Of a stretch of DNA of 64,000 nucleotides, positions 35,398-45,926 are shown in pieces. Under the pieces are notes generated by a model that saw only the letters and a program-made list of their open reading frames with translations, was not told the DNA's origin and did no database searches. Position 1 is the first letter of the stretch. Each line of letters starts with the position of its first letter. Source of the stretch: Janthinobacterium sp. CG3 (GTDB taxonomy: Bacteria > Pseudomonadota > Gammaproteobacteria > Burkholderiales > Burkholderiaceae_D); assembly GCF_000344615.1 (NCBI RefSeq), contig NZ_KB467824.1, positions 1,080,592-1,144,591 on the forward strand. Reading direction: 5' to 3'. A program made the translations under genes and the position numbers.

Positions 35398-37746
35398 CTA
35401 GGCGGCGCGTCCGTGGCCGTGGCGCCCGATCAGTTCGTCCAACCCCATCGGCCGCCCGGTCAGGTAGCCCTGCACCAGCGTGCAACCCAGTTCGCGCAGG
35501 TGCTGTAATTGCGCCTCCGTCTCGACGCCCTCGGCGATCACCTCCAGACCCATGTTGCGGCCGATGTCGACGATGGTCTGGACGATGGCGCGGTCGTGCT
35601 GCCCGGCCGGCAGGCCGGCGACGAAGGAGCGGTCGATCTTCAGCGAGGAGATCGGCAGGTCCTTCAAGCGCGACAGCGACGAGTAGCCCATGCCGAAGTC
35701 GTCGACGCTGATCTTGAAGCCGCGTTGGCGCAGCGCCCGCATCACCGGGACCACCTGCTCGGCGTGGCTCATCATCATGCCCTCGGTCAGCTCCAGGCAC
35801 AGCTGGCGCGGTTCGACCCCGGCTGCCGCGGTGATGGCGGCCAGCTCCTCGGGCAGTTTGTCGTTCAGGAACTCCAGCGCCGCCATGTTGACGTTCAGCT
35901 GCACCCCGGCCAGGCCGGCCGCCTGCATCGTCGCCAGGTCGCGGCAGGCGCGCCGCACCACCCAGCGGCCGATGTCGATGATCAGGTGGCTTTGTTCGGC
36001 GATGGGGATGAACACGTCGGGCGGCACGACGTCGCCGTTCGGCCGGCGCCAGCGGATCAGCGCCTCGACCGCGCGCACGCTGCGTTCGCGGGTGTCGAAC
36101 ACCGGCTGGTACTGCATGAAGAGCTGGTCGCCGGCCAGCGCGTGCAGCAGTTCCGCCTCCACCGTCAACTGCTGCACCAGCGCCGATTGCGAGGCGGCCT
36201 GGATCGCCGCGCCGCCTTGCGAGAAGAAGCTGGCGCCGTTGCGGCCGGCCCGCTTGACGCGGTACATGGCGCTGTCGGCGTGGCGCAGCAGGTCGGCGCC
36301 GGCGCTGCCGTTGTCGGGGAAGACGCTGATGCCCACGCTGGCCGAGATGGCCAGTTCGCGCCCGCCGACGATAAAGCTGGTGCGCGCCGCCGCCAGGACC
36401 AGTTCGGCCATCTGGCGCAGCCGCTCGGGCGAGGCGGCCGGCAGGAACAGCGCGAATTCGTCGCCGCCGACGCGGCCGGCCTGGCCGTCCGGCGGCGTCA
36501 GCGCGGCCAAGCGCAGCGCGAACTGGCGCAGTACGGCGTCGCCAACTTCGTGGCCGAGGGCGTCGTTGATCGGCTTGAAGCGGTCCAGGTCGATGTACAG
36601 CATGCCCAGCGCGGCGCCGCGCGCGGCGGCGCCCTCGCAGGCGTTGTCGAGCAGGTCGTGGAAGTGGCGCCGGTTGGCCAGCCCGGACAGCGTGTCGACC
36701 TGGGCCAGCTGGCGGATGCGCTCCTGTTGCCCGATGCGCTGCGCCGTCTGGGCGATCAGGCCGCCGATTGCAGCCGACAGGCTGGGCAGCTGGGCCGTGC
36801 GCTGGCGCGCCAGACAGCTGAAGAACACCAGCACGCCGGGCCGGTGCGCGCCGCCGTCGGCGCTGTCGTAGGCCACCGGGAAGGCGTAGCCGGAGTGGAT
36901 GCCGGCGCGCCGCGCGTACTGCGGGAATAGGAAGTCGGGGTCGTGGGCGATGTCTTCGACCCAGCGCGCCCGGCCGCTGCTCCAGACGCCGCCGACCAGG
37001 CCCTGGCCGGCCGGAATGGCAACCGCGCCGGCGCCGTCGCGGGTGGTGATGGCGTCGGGCAGGGCCGGGCCGTTCCAGGCGTAGGCGCAGGCTAGGCGCG
37101 CCGCACCGTCCGGCGCCGTCTGCATGGCCCAATACATGCCGCAGTCCCAGCCCAGGTCGTTGCACACCAATTCGATGACCTTGCCAACCGCCTCGGCCAG
37201 CGTGTGGGTGCCGATCAGCAGCTTGGTCGTTTCAAAGCTGAACTGCTCGCGCATGGCGGCGTGGCGCTGCGCGGTGATGTCGGTGAGGATGGCGGCGAGC
37301 ATCGGCCCGGCGCCGTGCTGCCGCGGCGCCAATACGCTCAAGCGCAGCCAACGCAGGCCTTCGTCGGGACTGGCGACGCGAAACTCGCAGTCCGGGCAGT
37401 CGCCGGGGCGGCTCCCGGCGCGCGCCAGCGCCGCCGTCAGCGCCGCCAGGTCGTCCGGCAGCACGAACGACAGGCAGTCGTCCAGGCTCGGGTGCCAACC
37501 GGGCTGCTCGCCGAGGAAGGCGGCCGCCTCGCGCGACAGCACCACGTGGCGCGACAGCGGGTCCAGCCACCAGCGCCCGAACCCCGCGGCCACCGCCAGC
37601 GGGTCGGGCGCGCAGGCGCGCGCGGCCGCGCCGCCCAGCCATCCGGGCGGCTCCTGCGGGCCGGATGGCGGGGGCGGGCTCAAGTAGGGAGAATAGGGTG
37701 CGGTGCGGTCGGACATGGCGGGCCTGTGCTGAAGTATCGGAAACAT
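35398..37746 (-). CDS. PAS-GAF-GGDEF-EAL cyclic-di-GMP protein
   Basis: Encodes 782 residues. Order: a PAS-like domain (about 45-175), a GAF domain (about 180-345), GGDEF (about 350-510, with active-site VGGDEF intact), and EAL (about 530-780, with AVEALIRWR, then DDFGMGYSSLSRLKDLP and KIDRSFV). The c-di-GMP synthase site and the phosphodiesterase site both look complete. The RxxD inhibitory site five residues before GGDEF is absent. No membrane segment is visible, so it should be cytosolic. ATG 37746 starts MFPILQH; an in-frame ATG at 37716 (MSDRTAPYS) is also plausible. It is monocistronic and divergent from the acyl-CoA ligase. Confidence 0.9.
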   Translation of the reverse strand: MFPILQHRPAMSDRTAPYSPYLSPPPPSGPQEPPGWLGGAAARACAPDPLAVAAGFGRWWLDPLSRHVVLSREAAAFLGEQPGWHPSLDDCLSFVLPDDLAALTAALARAGSRPGDCPDCEFRVASPDEGLRWLRLSVLAPRQHGAGPMLAAILTDITAQRHAAMREQFSFETTKLLIGTHTLAEAVGKVIELVCNDLGWDCGMYWAMQTAPDGAARLACAYAWNGPALPDAITTRDGAGAVAIPAGQGLVGGVWSSGRARWVEDIAHDPDFLFPQYARRAGIHSGYAFPVAYDSADGGAHRPGVLVFFSCLARQRTAQLPSLSAAIGGLIAQTAQRIGQQERIRQLAQVDTLSGLANRRHFHDLLDNACEGAAARGAALGMLYIDLDRFKPINDALGHEVGDAVLRQFALRLAALTPPDGQAGRVGGDEFALFLPAASPERLRQMAELVLAAARTSFIVGGRELAISASVGISVFPDNGSAGADLLRHADSAMYRVKRAGRNGASFFSQGGAAIQAASQSALVQQLTVEAELLHALAGDQLFMQYQPVFDTRERSVRAVEALIRWRRPNGDVVPPDVFIPIAEQSHLIIDIGRWVVRRACRDLATMQAAGLAGVQLNVNMAALEFLNDKLPEELAAITAAAGVEPRQLCLELTEGMMMSHAEQVVPVMRALRQRGFKISVDDFGMGYSSLSRLKDLPISSLKIDRSFVAGLPAGQHDRAIVQTIVDIGRNMGLEVIAEGVETEAQLQHLRELGCTLVQGYLTGRPMGLDELIGRHGHGRAA

Positions 37747-38096
37747 ATCTGTCTACCTAGCAACATCCGGGCCAGTCTTGGCGTGGCGCAGCGGCGGGCG
37801 CGGGCGCCGCGCGGCGCGGGTAAGCGCACCACGGCGGGGAAGGGCGGCCGGCAACAGTCGGCCAAAGCGGTGCGGCGCGCGATGCCGGGGCGCGTTTGCC
37901 GGCGCTGGCGAATGCGCCGGCGTGCGGCCCGATCGGCACCGGGCGCGCGCTATTGAGCACGACATATTCGGTAAGTCGGGGATAATTCGGACCGTCCGGC
38001 CTTGTATCCATGTGCCGCCGCGGCGCGCGACGCGGACAAGGCGGCTGGGCGGCGCGCGCGTGCGCGTGCGCGACGGACCATTAATAGGGGAAATGC
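37747..38096. other. 350-base intergenic region, no feature recognised
   Basis: GC-rich gap between divergent genes. It must contain promoters for both, but no convincing hexamer pair was seen. AGGGGAA at 38084-38090 is the ribosome binding site of the gene at 38097. Short open frames here look like composition artefacts. Confidence 0.5.
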
Positions 38097-39941
38097 ATGG
38101 AAATCGGTAACACAAGCGCCGCCACGTTGGGCGCGAGCACTACGCTGGCTGAGTTGTTCGCATGGCGCGTCAGCCAGAGCCCGGACACGCCGGCGTATCG
38201 CCAGTTCGACCCGGAATCGGCGCAATGGCGCCCATACAGCTGGGGCGAGATGGCGCTGCGCGTGGCTTCCTGCGCCGCCGCGCTGGCCGCGCTGGAGCTG
38301 CCGCGCGGGGCGCGGGTCGCGACGCTGCTGCCGAACGGCGTCGAGGCGGTCTGCATTGACCAGGCCTGCCTGGCGCTGGGCTTGGTACCGGTGCCGATGC
38401 ACGCGCTCGACAACCCGGACAGCATCGCCTACATCGTCAACGACTGCGACGCCTCGGTGCTGGTGGTGACGGCCTACGCGCAGTGGGTCGGCATCGCCGG
38501 CGCGGGCGTCGCCATGCCGGCGCTGACGCTGGTGGCGGTGGCCGGCGGCGACATACCCGCGCAGCCGGCCGCGCCCGCGTCCGGCCCGGTGACGCTGGTC
38601 GGGCTGCGCGACTGGCTGGCGGTGGCGGCCGGCTCTAGCCCGCCGCGCCGGCCCGACGTCGGCGGCGACGACCTGGCCGCGATCGTCTACACCTCCGGCA
38701 CCACCGGCAAGCCGAAGGGCGTCATGCTCAGCCACGCCAACATCCTGGCCAACGTGCGCGCGCTGACCGGCTGCGTGGCGGTCGGGCCGGACGACGTATT
38801 CCTGTCGTTCCTGCCGCTGTCGCACACCTACGAGCGCACGGTCGGCTACTACCTGCCGATCGCCGCCGGCAGTTGCGTCGCCTATGCGCGTTCGGTGGGG
38901 CAGATCGCCGAAGACCTGCAGACGGTGCGCCCGACGGCGCTGGTGTCGGTGCCGCGCATCTACGAGCGCTTCCACGCCAAGCTGGAGGAAACCATGGCGG
39001 CGTCCGGCCCGGTGGCGCGCACCCTGTTCGCCCTGGCGCAGGCGGTCGGCTGGCGCCAGTTCAGCCGGCGCCAGCGCCTGCCGCCGGCGCCGGGCGGCGC
39101 GGCCTGGCTCGATGCGCTGCTGGCGCCGCCGCTGCGGCGGCTGGTCGCGCGCAAGGTGCTGGCGCGCTTCGGCGGCCGGCTACGCTTCGCCGTGTGTGGC
39201 GGCGCGCCGATGTCGCAGGCGGTGGCGCAGTGCTTCCTCGGCATGGGCCTGCCGCTGCTGCAGGGCTACGGCATGACCGAAACCTCGCCGGTGGTGTGCA
39301 ACAACACCGTCGACGACAACTGGCCGGCCACGGTCGGCAAGGTGCTCGACGGCGTACAGGTGCGCGTCGGCGAGAACCAGGAGCTGCAAGTGCACGGCCC
39401 CAGCGTCATGCGCGGCTACTGGAAGCGGCCGGAAGACACCGCCAAGGCGATAACCGAGGACGGTTGGTTGCGCACCGGCGACCAGGCCAGCGTGGTCGAC
39501 GGGCGCGTGCGCATCACCGGACGCATCAAGGAAATTATCGTCACCTCGACCGGCGAGAAGATCGCGCCGGCCGACCTGGAAATGGCCATCATCGCCGATC
39601 CGCTGTTCGAGCAGGCCTTTGCGATCGGCGAGAACCGGCCCTTCGTCGCGGCGTTCGCGGTGCTCAACCCGGTGGCGTGGCAGGCGCTGGCGCGCCAGCT
39701 CGACGTCGCCGACGCCGCCGCCAGCCTGGAGCTGAAAGCGGTGCGCGACGCCGCGCTGGCCAAGGTCCAGCAGCTGTGCAAAAGCTTCCCCTCGTACGCG
39801 GTGCCGCGCGCGGTGCGCCTGGAGCTGGCGCCGTGGTCGGTTGAAAACGCGCTCATGACGCCGACGCTAAAACTCAAGCGCAAGAATTTGTTGGCGCATT
39901 TCGAGGCGCAGATCGAGGACATCTACCGCAAACGCGGGTAG
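38097..39941 (+). CDS. AMP-forming long-chain acyl-CoA synthetase
   Basis: Encodes 614 residues of the ANL superfamily, converting a fatty acid, ATP and CoA to acyl-CoA. Motifs: the AMP-binding P-loop YTSGTTGKPKG (about 199-209), LPLSHTYERTVGYY, the QGYGMTETSPVV core (about 393-404), and TGDQASVVDGRVRITGRIKEIIVTSTGEKIAP with the hinge and catalytic region near the C-terminus. It resembles bacterial long-chain (FadD15/ACSL-type) ligases in having about 600 residues and the ERTVGYY block. ATG 38097 follows AGGGGAA. It stands alone between divergent c-di-GMP and convergent B12 regions, so its pathway is not indicated by context. Confidence 0.9.
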   Translation: MEIGNTSAATLGASTTLAELFAWRVSQSPDTPAYRQFDPESAQWRPYSWGEMALRVASCAAALAALELPRGARVATLLPNGVEAVCIDQACLALGLVPVPMHALDNPDSIAYIVNDCDASVLVVTAYAQWVGIAGAGVAMPALTLVAVAGGDIPAQPAAPASGPVTLVGLRDWLAVAAGSSPPRRPDVGGDDLAAIVYTSGTTGKPKGVMLSHANILANVRALTGCVAVGPDDVFLSFLPLSHTYERTVGYYLPIAAGSCVAYARSVGQIAEDLQTVRPTALVSVPRIYERFHAKLEETMAASGPVARTLFALAQAVGWRQFSRRQRLPPAPGGAAWLDALLAPPLRRLVARKVLARFGGRLRFAVCGGAPMSQAVAQCFLGMGLPLLQGYGMTETSPVVCNNTVDDNWPATVGKVLDGVQVRVGENQELQVHGPSVMRGYWKRPEDTAKAITEDGWLRTGDQASVVDGRVRITGRIKEIIVTSTGEKIAPADLEMAIIADPLFEQAFAIGENRPFVAAFAVLNPVAWQALARQLDVADAAASLELKAVRDAALAKVQQLCKSFPSYAVPRAVRLELAPWSVENALMTPTLKLKRKNLLAHFEAQIEDIYRKRG

Positions 39942-40060
39942 CGATAAATGGCGCCGGCAAACCGCGGGGCCAGACCGCGGGGGCTGACCCCGGCTCTTCG
40001 CCGCCGGTTCCCGTTGGCGCCCGCGGCGCGCCCACCTCCCCGTAAGCGCATCTTTGCCCG

Positions 40061-40089
40061 TTGCAATTTGCGCGCCCCGGACCTATACT
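40061..40089 (+). promoter_or_regulatory. Sigma70-type promoter of the cobalamin operon
   Basis: TTGCAA at 40061-40066 and TATACT at 40084-40089 are separated by exactly 17 bases, close to consensus, and lie just upstream of the riboswitch. A start site near 40096 would put the whole aptamer in the transcript. Confidence 0.65.
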
Positions 40090-40095
40090 TCGCCG

Positions 40096-40310
40096 GTATT
40101 GCTTTTGGTATTCACAAACAGTCGTTTGCGAATTTAAATGGGAAGTCGGTGAGTTTTTCCGCACGGAAAAAAAGTGCCGACGCTGCCCCCGCAACGGTGA
40201 TCGAGTAAAAGGGTTTGCAGTATGCCACTGTGCTTCGCATGGGAAGGCGTAAGCCCAGTCTGTTCCGCATCGGAACGCTACTCGTCAGTCCGGAAACCAG
40301 CCTGAAGCCT
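40096..40310 (+). ncRNA. Cobalamin riboswitch upstream of cbtB
   Basis: Hallmarks of the B12 aptamer occur in order: AATGGGAA and GGTGA near 40136-40152, the core GCTGCCCCCGCAACGGTGA at 40182-40200, CCACTG and GGGAAGGCG near 40225-40250, and a B12-box variant CAGTCCGGAAACCAGCCT at 40286-40303. The following leader (to 40422) contains a small ATCGC-GGAGG-GCGAT hairpin near 40328 that could take part in expression control. By family, B12 binding represses the downstream uptake and synthesis genes. It lies 113 bases before cbtB. Confidence 0.92.
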
Positions 40311-40422
40311 TTAATGCGTTTGTATCGCGGAGGGCGATCCAGGTGGTTTGCTGCGCTTCGCACCCATCTTTTCTCTTTCTTCAGTTACAAGCTTCTCAAC
40401 GTTGCTATCTGGAAAGTACATC

Positions 40423-40620
40423 ATGTCCACACATCACGCTGTCACCGGTCAGGTCGGTTCGCAATCCCAATTGGCCCTTTGGAAAGATAAAGTCTTGCCG
40501 TTCCTGATGGCCGGCGGCCTTGGCCTGGTGCTGTTGTACGGCGCCGCGTTCGCCGAAACGGAAGCCCTGCACAACGCGGCCCACGACAGCCGCCATTCGG
40601 CGAGCTTCCCGTGCCACTAA
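40423..40620 (+). CDS. cbtB: Cobalt uptake protein CbtB
   Basis: Encodes 65 residues with one membrane segment (about 25-45) and the conserved C-terminal metal-binding tail HNAAHDSRHSASFPCH. CbtB works with CbtA as a predicted cobalt transporter that is typically under B12 riboswitch control, as here. ATG 40423 was chosen over upstream in-frame codons because GGAAAG lies at 40411-40416 and it gives the usual family length. Its stop overlaps the cbtA start region. Confidence 0.9.
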   Translation: MSTHHAVTGQVGSQSQLALWKDKVLPFLMAGGLGLVLLYGAAFAETEALHNAAHDSRHSASFPCH

Positions 40621-41468
40621 CGCGCTCGGCCGGCGGGATTAACCTGGGCGCGTTCAACCGCATCGTTCGCGCCGCCGCATTTTCAGGCATCCTTGCCGGC
40701 CTGCTGTTGACCGCCGTCCAGCAGGTCCAGGTCAGCAAAATCATCTTGCAGGCCGAGACGTACGAGGACGCCGCCGCATCCGCCGCCGCGCCTGCCGCCG
40801 AGCCGACGACGACGCCGGCGTCCGCCAAGGCGGTGCAGCATGTGCACGCCGACGGCCACGCCCATACGCACGCGGCGGCGTTGCCGTCCGCGCCCGAGCA
40901 TTCGCATGACGTCGCCTCGGCATCGGCGTCCGAGCAAGCGCACGAACAACAGCAACACACGCACGGCGGCTGGCAGCCGGAAAACGGCAAGGAACGCACC
41001 TTCTTTACCGCCGTCGCCAACATCAGCATGGCGGTCGGCTTCGGCCTGCTGCTGGCCGGTGCGATCAGCCTGCGCGGCCAGTCCAATGGCTTCGGCTCCG
41101 GCCTGCTGTGGGGCGCCGCCGGCTACCTGGTCTTTTTCGTGGCGCCGTCTATCGGCCTGCCGCCCGAGTTGCCCGGCACCGTCGGCGCGCCGCTGGCCGC
41201 GCGCCAAATCTGGTGGCTGACCACCGTGTCGGCCACCGCCGGCGGCCTGGCGTTGCTGGTGTTCGCCCGCAGCCTGCCGCTGAAGCTGCTCGGCGCCGCC
41301 ATGCTGTTCGTGCCGCATTTGGTCGGCGCCCCGCAGCCCGAGCTTCACGCCAGCAGCGCGCCGGCCGAACTGACGCGCGCCTTCGTCTACGCCACCGCGA
41401 TTGCCAACGCCGCCTTCTGGCTGGCGCTGGGCGGCTTGGCCGGTTTCTTCTACAAGAAATCGGCCTGA
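40611..41468 (+). CDS. cbtA: Cobalt uptake membrane protein CbtA
   Basis: Encodes about 285 residues with a membrane segment at about 22-38, a histidine-rich loop (about 77-118, with HVHADGHAHTH, EHSHD and HEQQQHTH), and four or five more membrane segments. These are the features of CbtA, the partner of CbtB in cobalt import. The start is GTG 40611, overlapping the cbtB stop; a shorter start is possible since CbtA proteins often begin near FNRIVRAA. The His-rich loop is long and probably captures the metal. Confidence 0.87.
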   Translation: MPLTRSAGGINLGAFNRIVRAAAFSGILAGLLLTAVQQVQVSKIILQAETYEDAAASAAAPAAEPTTTPASAKAVQHVHADGHAHTHAAALPSAPEHSHDVASASASEQAHEQQQHTHGGWQPENGKERTFFTAVANISMAVGFGLLLAGAISLRGQSNGFGSGLLWGAAGYLVFFVAPSIGLPPELPGTVGAPLAARQIWWLTTVSATAGGLALLVFARSLPLKLLGAAMLFVPHLVGAPQPELHASSAPAELTRAFVYATAIANAAFWLALGGLAGFFYKKSA

Positions 41469-41472
41469 CGCC

Positions 41473-41811
41473 ATGCGCACCCACAACCGTCACGTATTCA
41501 TGTGCGTCGGCCCGCGCTGCACCGAAAACGGCGTGCAGGCGCAGGCCATGTTCGAGCTGATGGGCGAGAAGATCGACGCCCGCCCCGAGCTGCGCATCAA
41601 GCGCACCCGCACGCACTGCATGGTCGCCTGCCGCAACAACGGCCCGATCATGGTGGTGTACCCGGAAGGCACCTGGTACAACCGCGTCGACGCGGCGGCG
41701 GTGGAACGCATCGTCAGCGAGCATCTGGTCGGCGGCGAAGAAGTGAGCGATTTGATTTTCCATCGCCTCGGCGAAGGCGATACCTGTACATTGGAAAAAG
41801 AAGATGTCTGA
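41473..41811 (+). CDS. Thioredoxin-like 2Fe-2S ferredoxin
   Basis: Encodes 112 residues with four cysteines placed as in the thioredoxin-fold 2Fe-2S ferredoxins: C11 and C16 ([11 protein letters not shown]), C49 and C53 ([11 protein letters not shown]). The family donates electrons or stores an iron-sulfur cluster and is found in many cobalamin clusters. Here it lies four bases after cbtA and overlaps cobN by eight bases. It may supply electrons for the cobalt reduction or for a ring-contraction or reduction step; the partner is not known from sequence. Confidence 0.85.
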   Translation: MRTHNRHVFMCVGPRCTENGVQAQAMFELMGEKIDARPELRIKRTRTHCMVACRNNGPIMVVYPEGTWYNRVDAAAVERIVSEHLVGGEEVSDLIFHRLGEGDTCTLEKEDV

Positions 41812-44800
41812 AGCACCGGCTGGGAAGGCGCACATTGCGCTGTTGACGCACGCGTCGAATGATTTGACGGTTTTGCACAGCGCGCTGTCCCAGATGCCGC
41901 CGGACTTCGCTCCGGTGGCGGGCGTCAACCTGCAATCGCTGGAAAGCGAAACGCAGATGGCCGCCTTGCTGGCCAAGGAACTGGCCGGCGCCCGCATCAT
42001 CGTGCTGCGCGTGCTGGGCCGCCTCGGCGGCGTGCCCGGCTTCGCCGAACTGGTCGGCATGGCCAAGCGCCAGGGACGCCACCTGATCGCCATCAGCGGC
42101 ACCGGCGAGCCCGACCCGGAACTGGCGGCGGTGTCCACCGTTTCGCCGGACGTGCTGCAACAGGCGCTAAAGTACTTCCAGGCCGGCGGCAGCACCAACC
42201 TGGCGCAGTTGCTGCGCTACCTGTCCGACCATCTGCTGCTGACCGGCTTCGGTTTCGAGCCGGCGCATGCCTTGCCCGAGCACGGGATCTACCATCCCGA
42301 CCTGGCGCAAGGCGCCGGGGTGGCCGACTGGCTGGCGTTGCGGGCGCCGGAAAAGCCGAGCGTCGGCATCGTTTTCTACCGCGCCCACTGGATGAGCGGG
42401 AACACCCGCTTCATCGACGCGCTGCTGGCGGCGCTGGAGCAGCGCGGCCTGAACGTGCTGCCGGTGTTCACCGCGTCGCTGCGCGCCGGCGGCGACGGCG
42501 GCGCGACGCTGCCGAGCGCGCTGCGCTATTTTAGCGGCGAACAAGGTGAAAGCGACGGCGCCCACATCGACGTACTCATTAATACCACCTCGTTCGCCAT
42601 GGGCGAAATCACCCCCGGCGGGCCGACCCCGGCCGGCTGGTCGGTGGGCGTGCTGGAAACGCTCAACGTGCCGGTGCTGCAGGCGATCACCAGCGGCATG
42701 ACGCAGACCCAGTGGCAGCAGTCGGCGCGCGGCCTGAATCCGCTCGACGCGGCCATGAACGTGGTCTTGCCGGAGTTCGACGGCCGCATCATCACGGTAC
42801 CCGTGTCGTTCAAGGCGCGCGCGGCCGGCATGCCCAGCGAAGCGGTGGAGTACGAGCCGCTGTTGGACCGCGTCGCCCGCGTGGCCGGCATCGCGGCGCG
42901 GTTCGCCCGCCTGAAACGGCTGCCGAACGCCGACAAGCGCGTCGCCTTCATGTTCACCAATTCCAGCAGCAAGGCCTCGCAGATCGGCAACGCGGTCGGG
43001 CTGGACGCGCCGGCGTCGTTGATGCGCATCCTCGAAGCGATGCGCGTGGCCGGCTATGACATCGGGGAGGTGCCGAAGGACGGCACCGCGCTGATCCACG
43101 ACCTGGTGCAGCGCTGTTCCTACGACAATATCTACCTGACCGCCGAGCAGTTGACGCACGCCGCCGGGCGCGTGCCGGCGGCGCAGTACGCCACCTGGTT
43201 CGCCGACCTGCCAGCCGAGATGCGCGACAAAATGACGGCCCAGTGGGGCGCCGCGCCCGGCGAGGCCTACGTCCACGACGGCCACCTGGCGCTGGCCGGC
43301 ATCGAACTGGGCAACACCTTCGTGGCGCTGCAACCGCCGCGCGGCTACGGCATGGACCCGGACGCGATCTACCACCAGCCGGACCTGCCGCCGACCCACC
43401 ATTACTACGCGCTGTACCGCTGGTTGCGCGACGAGTGGCGCGCCGACGCCATCGTCCACGTCGGCAAGCACGGCACCATGGAATGGCTGCCGGGCAAGGG
43501 CGTCGGCCTGTCGGAGAACTGCTTCCCGGACGCGCTGCTGGGCGACCTGCCGCTGTTTTACCCGTTCATCATCAACGATCCGGGCGAGGGCTCGCAGGCG
43601 AAGCGCCGCGGCCACGCGGTCGTCGTCGACCACCTGACGCCGCCGATGACCACCGCCGACACCTACGGCGCGCTGGCCCAGCTGACCCAGCTGGTCGACG
43701 AGTACTACCAGGTCGAGGTGCTGGACCCGGCCAAGCTGCCGCTGTTGCAGCAGCAGATTTGGGAGCTGGTCAAACAGACCAACCTGAACGCCGATTTGCA
43801 GGCGCGCCTGCTGCACCACGACCACGACCACGATCACGATCATGAGCATGGCCACGGGCACGCACACGACCATGGCCACGATCACGGTCACGACCACGAT
43901 CATGGTCACGACCATGGACACGACCACGACGGAGAATTGCCCGAGGCGCTGGCCAGCATGGGCGGCTCCGACGTCGCCCATCTGATCGAAGACCTCGACG
44001 GCTACCTGTGCGAGCTGGGCTCGGCGCAAATTCGCGACGGCCTGCACATCCTCGGCCGTGGCCCGGACCCGGAGCAGATGCCGGACATGCTGGTGTCGCT
44101 GACGCGTTTGCCGAATCTGGAAATCCCCGGCCTGCAAGCCGAAGTGGCGCGCTTGTTCGGCCTGAACATGGACATGCTGCTCGACCAAAAGGGCCGCCGC
44201 CTGAACGTCGTTGACGCGCTGGCGCGGCTGGCCAACTGCGCGGTTGTCACCCGCGCCGACGCGCTCGACGCGATTGATGGCTTGTGCCGTCGCTTGTTCG
44301 TCGAGCTGCACGAACACGCCTATTCTGCGGCGCGCATTGACGACGTCCTCGACCTCGTCTTCAGCGGTCTTGACGTCGGCGACAGCGCCGCCGCCAAGCC
44401 GCTGCTGCAACCGGCCCTGCGCGCCGGCGGCGGCAACATGCTGTCGCAAATGGGCAAGCCGCGCGCCAAGCCGGCCGCGCCGCCGCGTGCGGCCAGCGCC
44501 AGCGTCAAGCCGAGTCCGAGCGCGGCCCGTTTCGACGCGCTGCGCAAGGTGCTCGGTTTCGCCTGCCGCGAACTGGTGCCGAACCTGGCGCGCGCCACCG
44601 ACGAAATCGACAACCTGATCAACGGCCTGGCCGGTGAATACGTGCCGGCCGGCCCGAGCGGCTCGCCGACCCGCGGCATGGCGCACATCCTGCCGACCGG
44701 GCGCAATTTCTATTCGGTCGACCCGCGCAGCGTACCGTCGCAGTCGGCCTGGCGCGTCGGCCTGCAACTGGCGCACGAGGTGCTGGTGCGGCACGAACGC

Positions 44801-45925
44801 GAAACCGGCGCCTATCCCGAGAGCGTGGCCATCAGCATCTGGGGCACCAGCGCGATGCGCACCCACGGCGACGACGTCGCGCAGATCCTGGCGCTGCTGG
44901 GCGTGCGCCCGGTGTGGCGCGCGGAAAGCCGCCAGGTTAGCGGCGTCGAGGTGATCCCGCTCGACGAGTTGAAGCGCCCGCGCATCGACGTCACCACGCG
45001 CATCAGCGGCTTCTTCCGCGACGCCTTCCCGCAGCTGATCGACCTGATCGACGACGCCGTCAACACCGTCATCCAACTGGACGAGCCGCTGACCCACAAC
45101 TTCGTGCGCAAACATTATCTGGCCGAGCTGGGCGACTGGATTGGCCAGGGACTGCCGCGGGACGAGGCCGAGAAACGCTCGGCCTACCGCGTCTTCGGCG
45201 CCAAGCCGGGCAGCTACGGCGCCGGCATCCTGCCGCTGATCCAGCATAAAAACTGGGAGGCCGACGCCGACTTCGCCGAGGCCTACGTCAACTGGGGCGG
45301 CTACGCCTACGCGCGCGGCGCCCAGGGCGCCGACCAGCGCGAAGCCTTCAAGGTGCGCCTGTCGGGCGTGCAGGTGGCGTTGCACAACCAGGACAACCGC
45401 GAACACGACATCTTCGACAGCGACGACTACCTGCAATTCCACGGCGGGATGATCGCCACCATCCGCGCCCTGACCGGGCAGCAGCCGCGCCACTACTTCG
45501 GCGACAGCCACGACCCGGCGCGGGCGCAGGTGCGCGACTTGAAGGAGGAGACGCTGCGCGTGTTCCGCTCGCGCGTGGTCAACCCGAAGTGGCTGGCCAG
45601 CATCCAGCGGCACGGCTACAAGGGCGGGCTGGAGCTGACCGCGACGGTCGACTACCTGTTCGGCTACGACGCCACGGCGCAGGTAATGGACGACTGGATG
45701 TACGAGGACGTGGCCCAGGCCTACGGCTTCGACCCCGAGATGCAGCGCTTTTTGCAGGAGGCCAATCCGTGGGCGCAAAACGCCATCGCCGAGCGCCTGC
45801 TGGAAGCGGCCAGCCGCGGCATGTGGGCCGAACCGCGCCCCGAGACGCTGGAGCAGTTGCGCGAGCTGTACCTGAATAGTGAAACCCTGTTGGAGGCGCG
45901 CGGCGAGACCCCGCGCAGCGCATAA
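41804..45925 (+). CDS. cobN: Cobaltochelatase large subunit CobN with a long histidine tract
   Basis: Encodes 1373 residues of the CobN/BchH family, the ring-binding subunit of ATP-dependent cobalt chelatase. Conserved blocks include [48 protein letters not shown] and, near the C-terminus, the PGSYGAG and [15 protein letters not shown] segments. A tract of about 39 residues (43813-43929, about residues 671-709) is almost only His and Asp/Gly ([14 protein letters not shown] style). This tract sits between two chelatase blocks and probably binds metal. ATG 41804 overlaps the ferredoxin stop. The partner ATPase/VWA subunit is the next gene. Confidence 0.93.
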   Translation: MSEAPAGKAHIALLTHASNDLTVLHSALSQMPPDFAPVAGVNLQSLESETQMAALLAKELAGARIIVLRVLGRLGGVPGFAELVGMAKRQGRHLIAISGTGEPDPELAAVSTVSPDVLQQALKYFQAGGSTNLAQLLRYLSDHLLLTGFGFEPAHALPEHGIYHPDLAQGAGVADWLALRAPEKPSVGIVFYRAHWMSGNTRFIDALLAALEQRGLNVLPVFTASLRAGGDGGATLPSALRYFSGEQGESDGAHIDVLINTTSFAMGEITPGGPTPAGWSVGVLETLNVPVLQAITSGMTQTQWQQSARGLNPLDAAMNVVLPEFDGRIITVPVSFKARAAGMPSEAVEYEPLLDRVARVAGIAARFARLKRLPNADKRVAFMFTNSSSKASQIGNAVGLDAPASLMRILEAMRVAGYDIGEVPKDGTALIHDLVQRCSYDNIYLTAEQLTHAAGRVPAAQYATWFADLPAEMRDKMTAQWGAAPGEAYVHDGHLALAGIELGNTFVALQPPRGYGMDPDAIYHQPDLPPTHHYYALYRWLRDEWRADAIVHVGKHGTMEWLPGKGVGLSENCFPDALLGDLPLFYPFIINDPGEGSQAKRRGHAVVVDHLTPPMTTADTYGALAQLTQLVDEYYQVEVLDPAKLPLLQQQIWELVKQTNLNADLQARLLHHDHDHDHDHEHGHGHAHDHGHDHGHDHDHGHDHGHDHDGELPEALASMGGSDVAHLIEDLDGYLCELGSAQIRDGLHILGRGPDPEQMPDMLVSLTRLPNLEIPGLQAEVARLFGLNMDMLLDQKGRRLNVVDALARLANCAVVTRADALDAIDGLCRRLFVELHEHAYSAARIDDVLDLVFSGLDVGDSAAAKPLLQPALRAGGGNMLSQMGKPRAKPAAPPRAASASVKPSPSAARFDALRKVLGFACRELVPNLARATDEIDNLINGLAGEYVPAGPSGSPTRGMAHILPTGRNFYSVDPRSVPSQSAWRVGLQLAHEVLVRHERETGAYPESVAISIWGTSAMRTHGDDVAQILALLGVRPVWRAESRQVSGVEVIPLDELKRPRIDVTTRISGFFRDAFPQLIDLIDDAVNTVIQLDEPLTHNFVRKHYLAELGDWIGQGLPRDEAEKRSAYRVFGAKPGSYGAGILPLIQHKNWEADADFAEAYVNWGGYAYARGAQGADQREAFKVRLSGVQVALHNQDNREHDIFDSDDYLQFHGGMIATIRALTGQQPRHYFGDSHDPARAQVRDLKEETLRVFRSRVVNPKWLASIQRHGYKGGLELTATVDYLFGYDATAQVMDDWMYEDVAQAYGFDPEMQRFLQEANPWAQNAIAERLLEAASRGMWAEPRPETLEQLRELYLNSETLLEARGETPRSA
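43813..43929 (+). repeat. Histidine-codon repeat inside cobN
   Basis: Tandem CAC/CAT alternating with GAC/GAT/GGC codons encode the His-rich loop of CobN. The repeat is imperfect, mixing synonymous codons (CAC and CAT, GAC and GAT), which argues for selection at protein level rather than simple slippage. Confidence 0.85.
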
Positions 45926-45926
45926 A

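Noticed and set aside
34864..35508. A 214-codon frame over the padR remnant
   Set aside because: It overlaps padR fragments in another frame and is Arg-rich; the fragments in the other frames match PadR.
37753..38115. Small open frames in the 37747-38096 gap
   Set aside because: Composition is Arg/Ala/Pro-rich on both strands and no start with a ribosome binding site was seen apart from that of the ligase at 38097.
43813..43929. Short tandem repeats that look superficially like a repeat array
   Set aside because: Units are 6 bases and encode a His tract in frame within CobN; there are no spacers, so this is not CRISPR.
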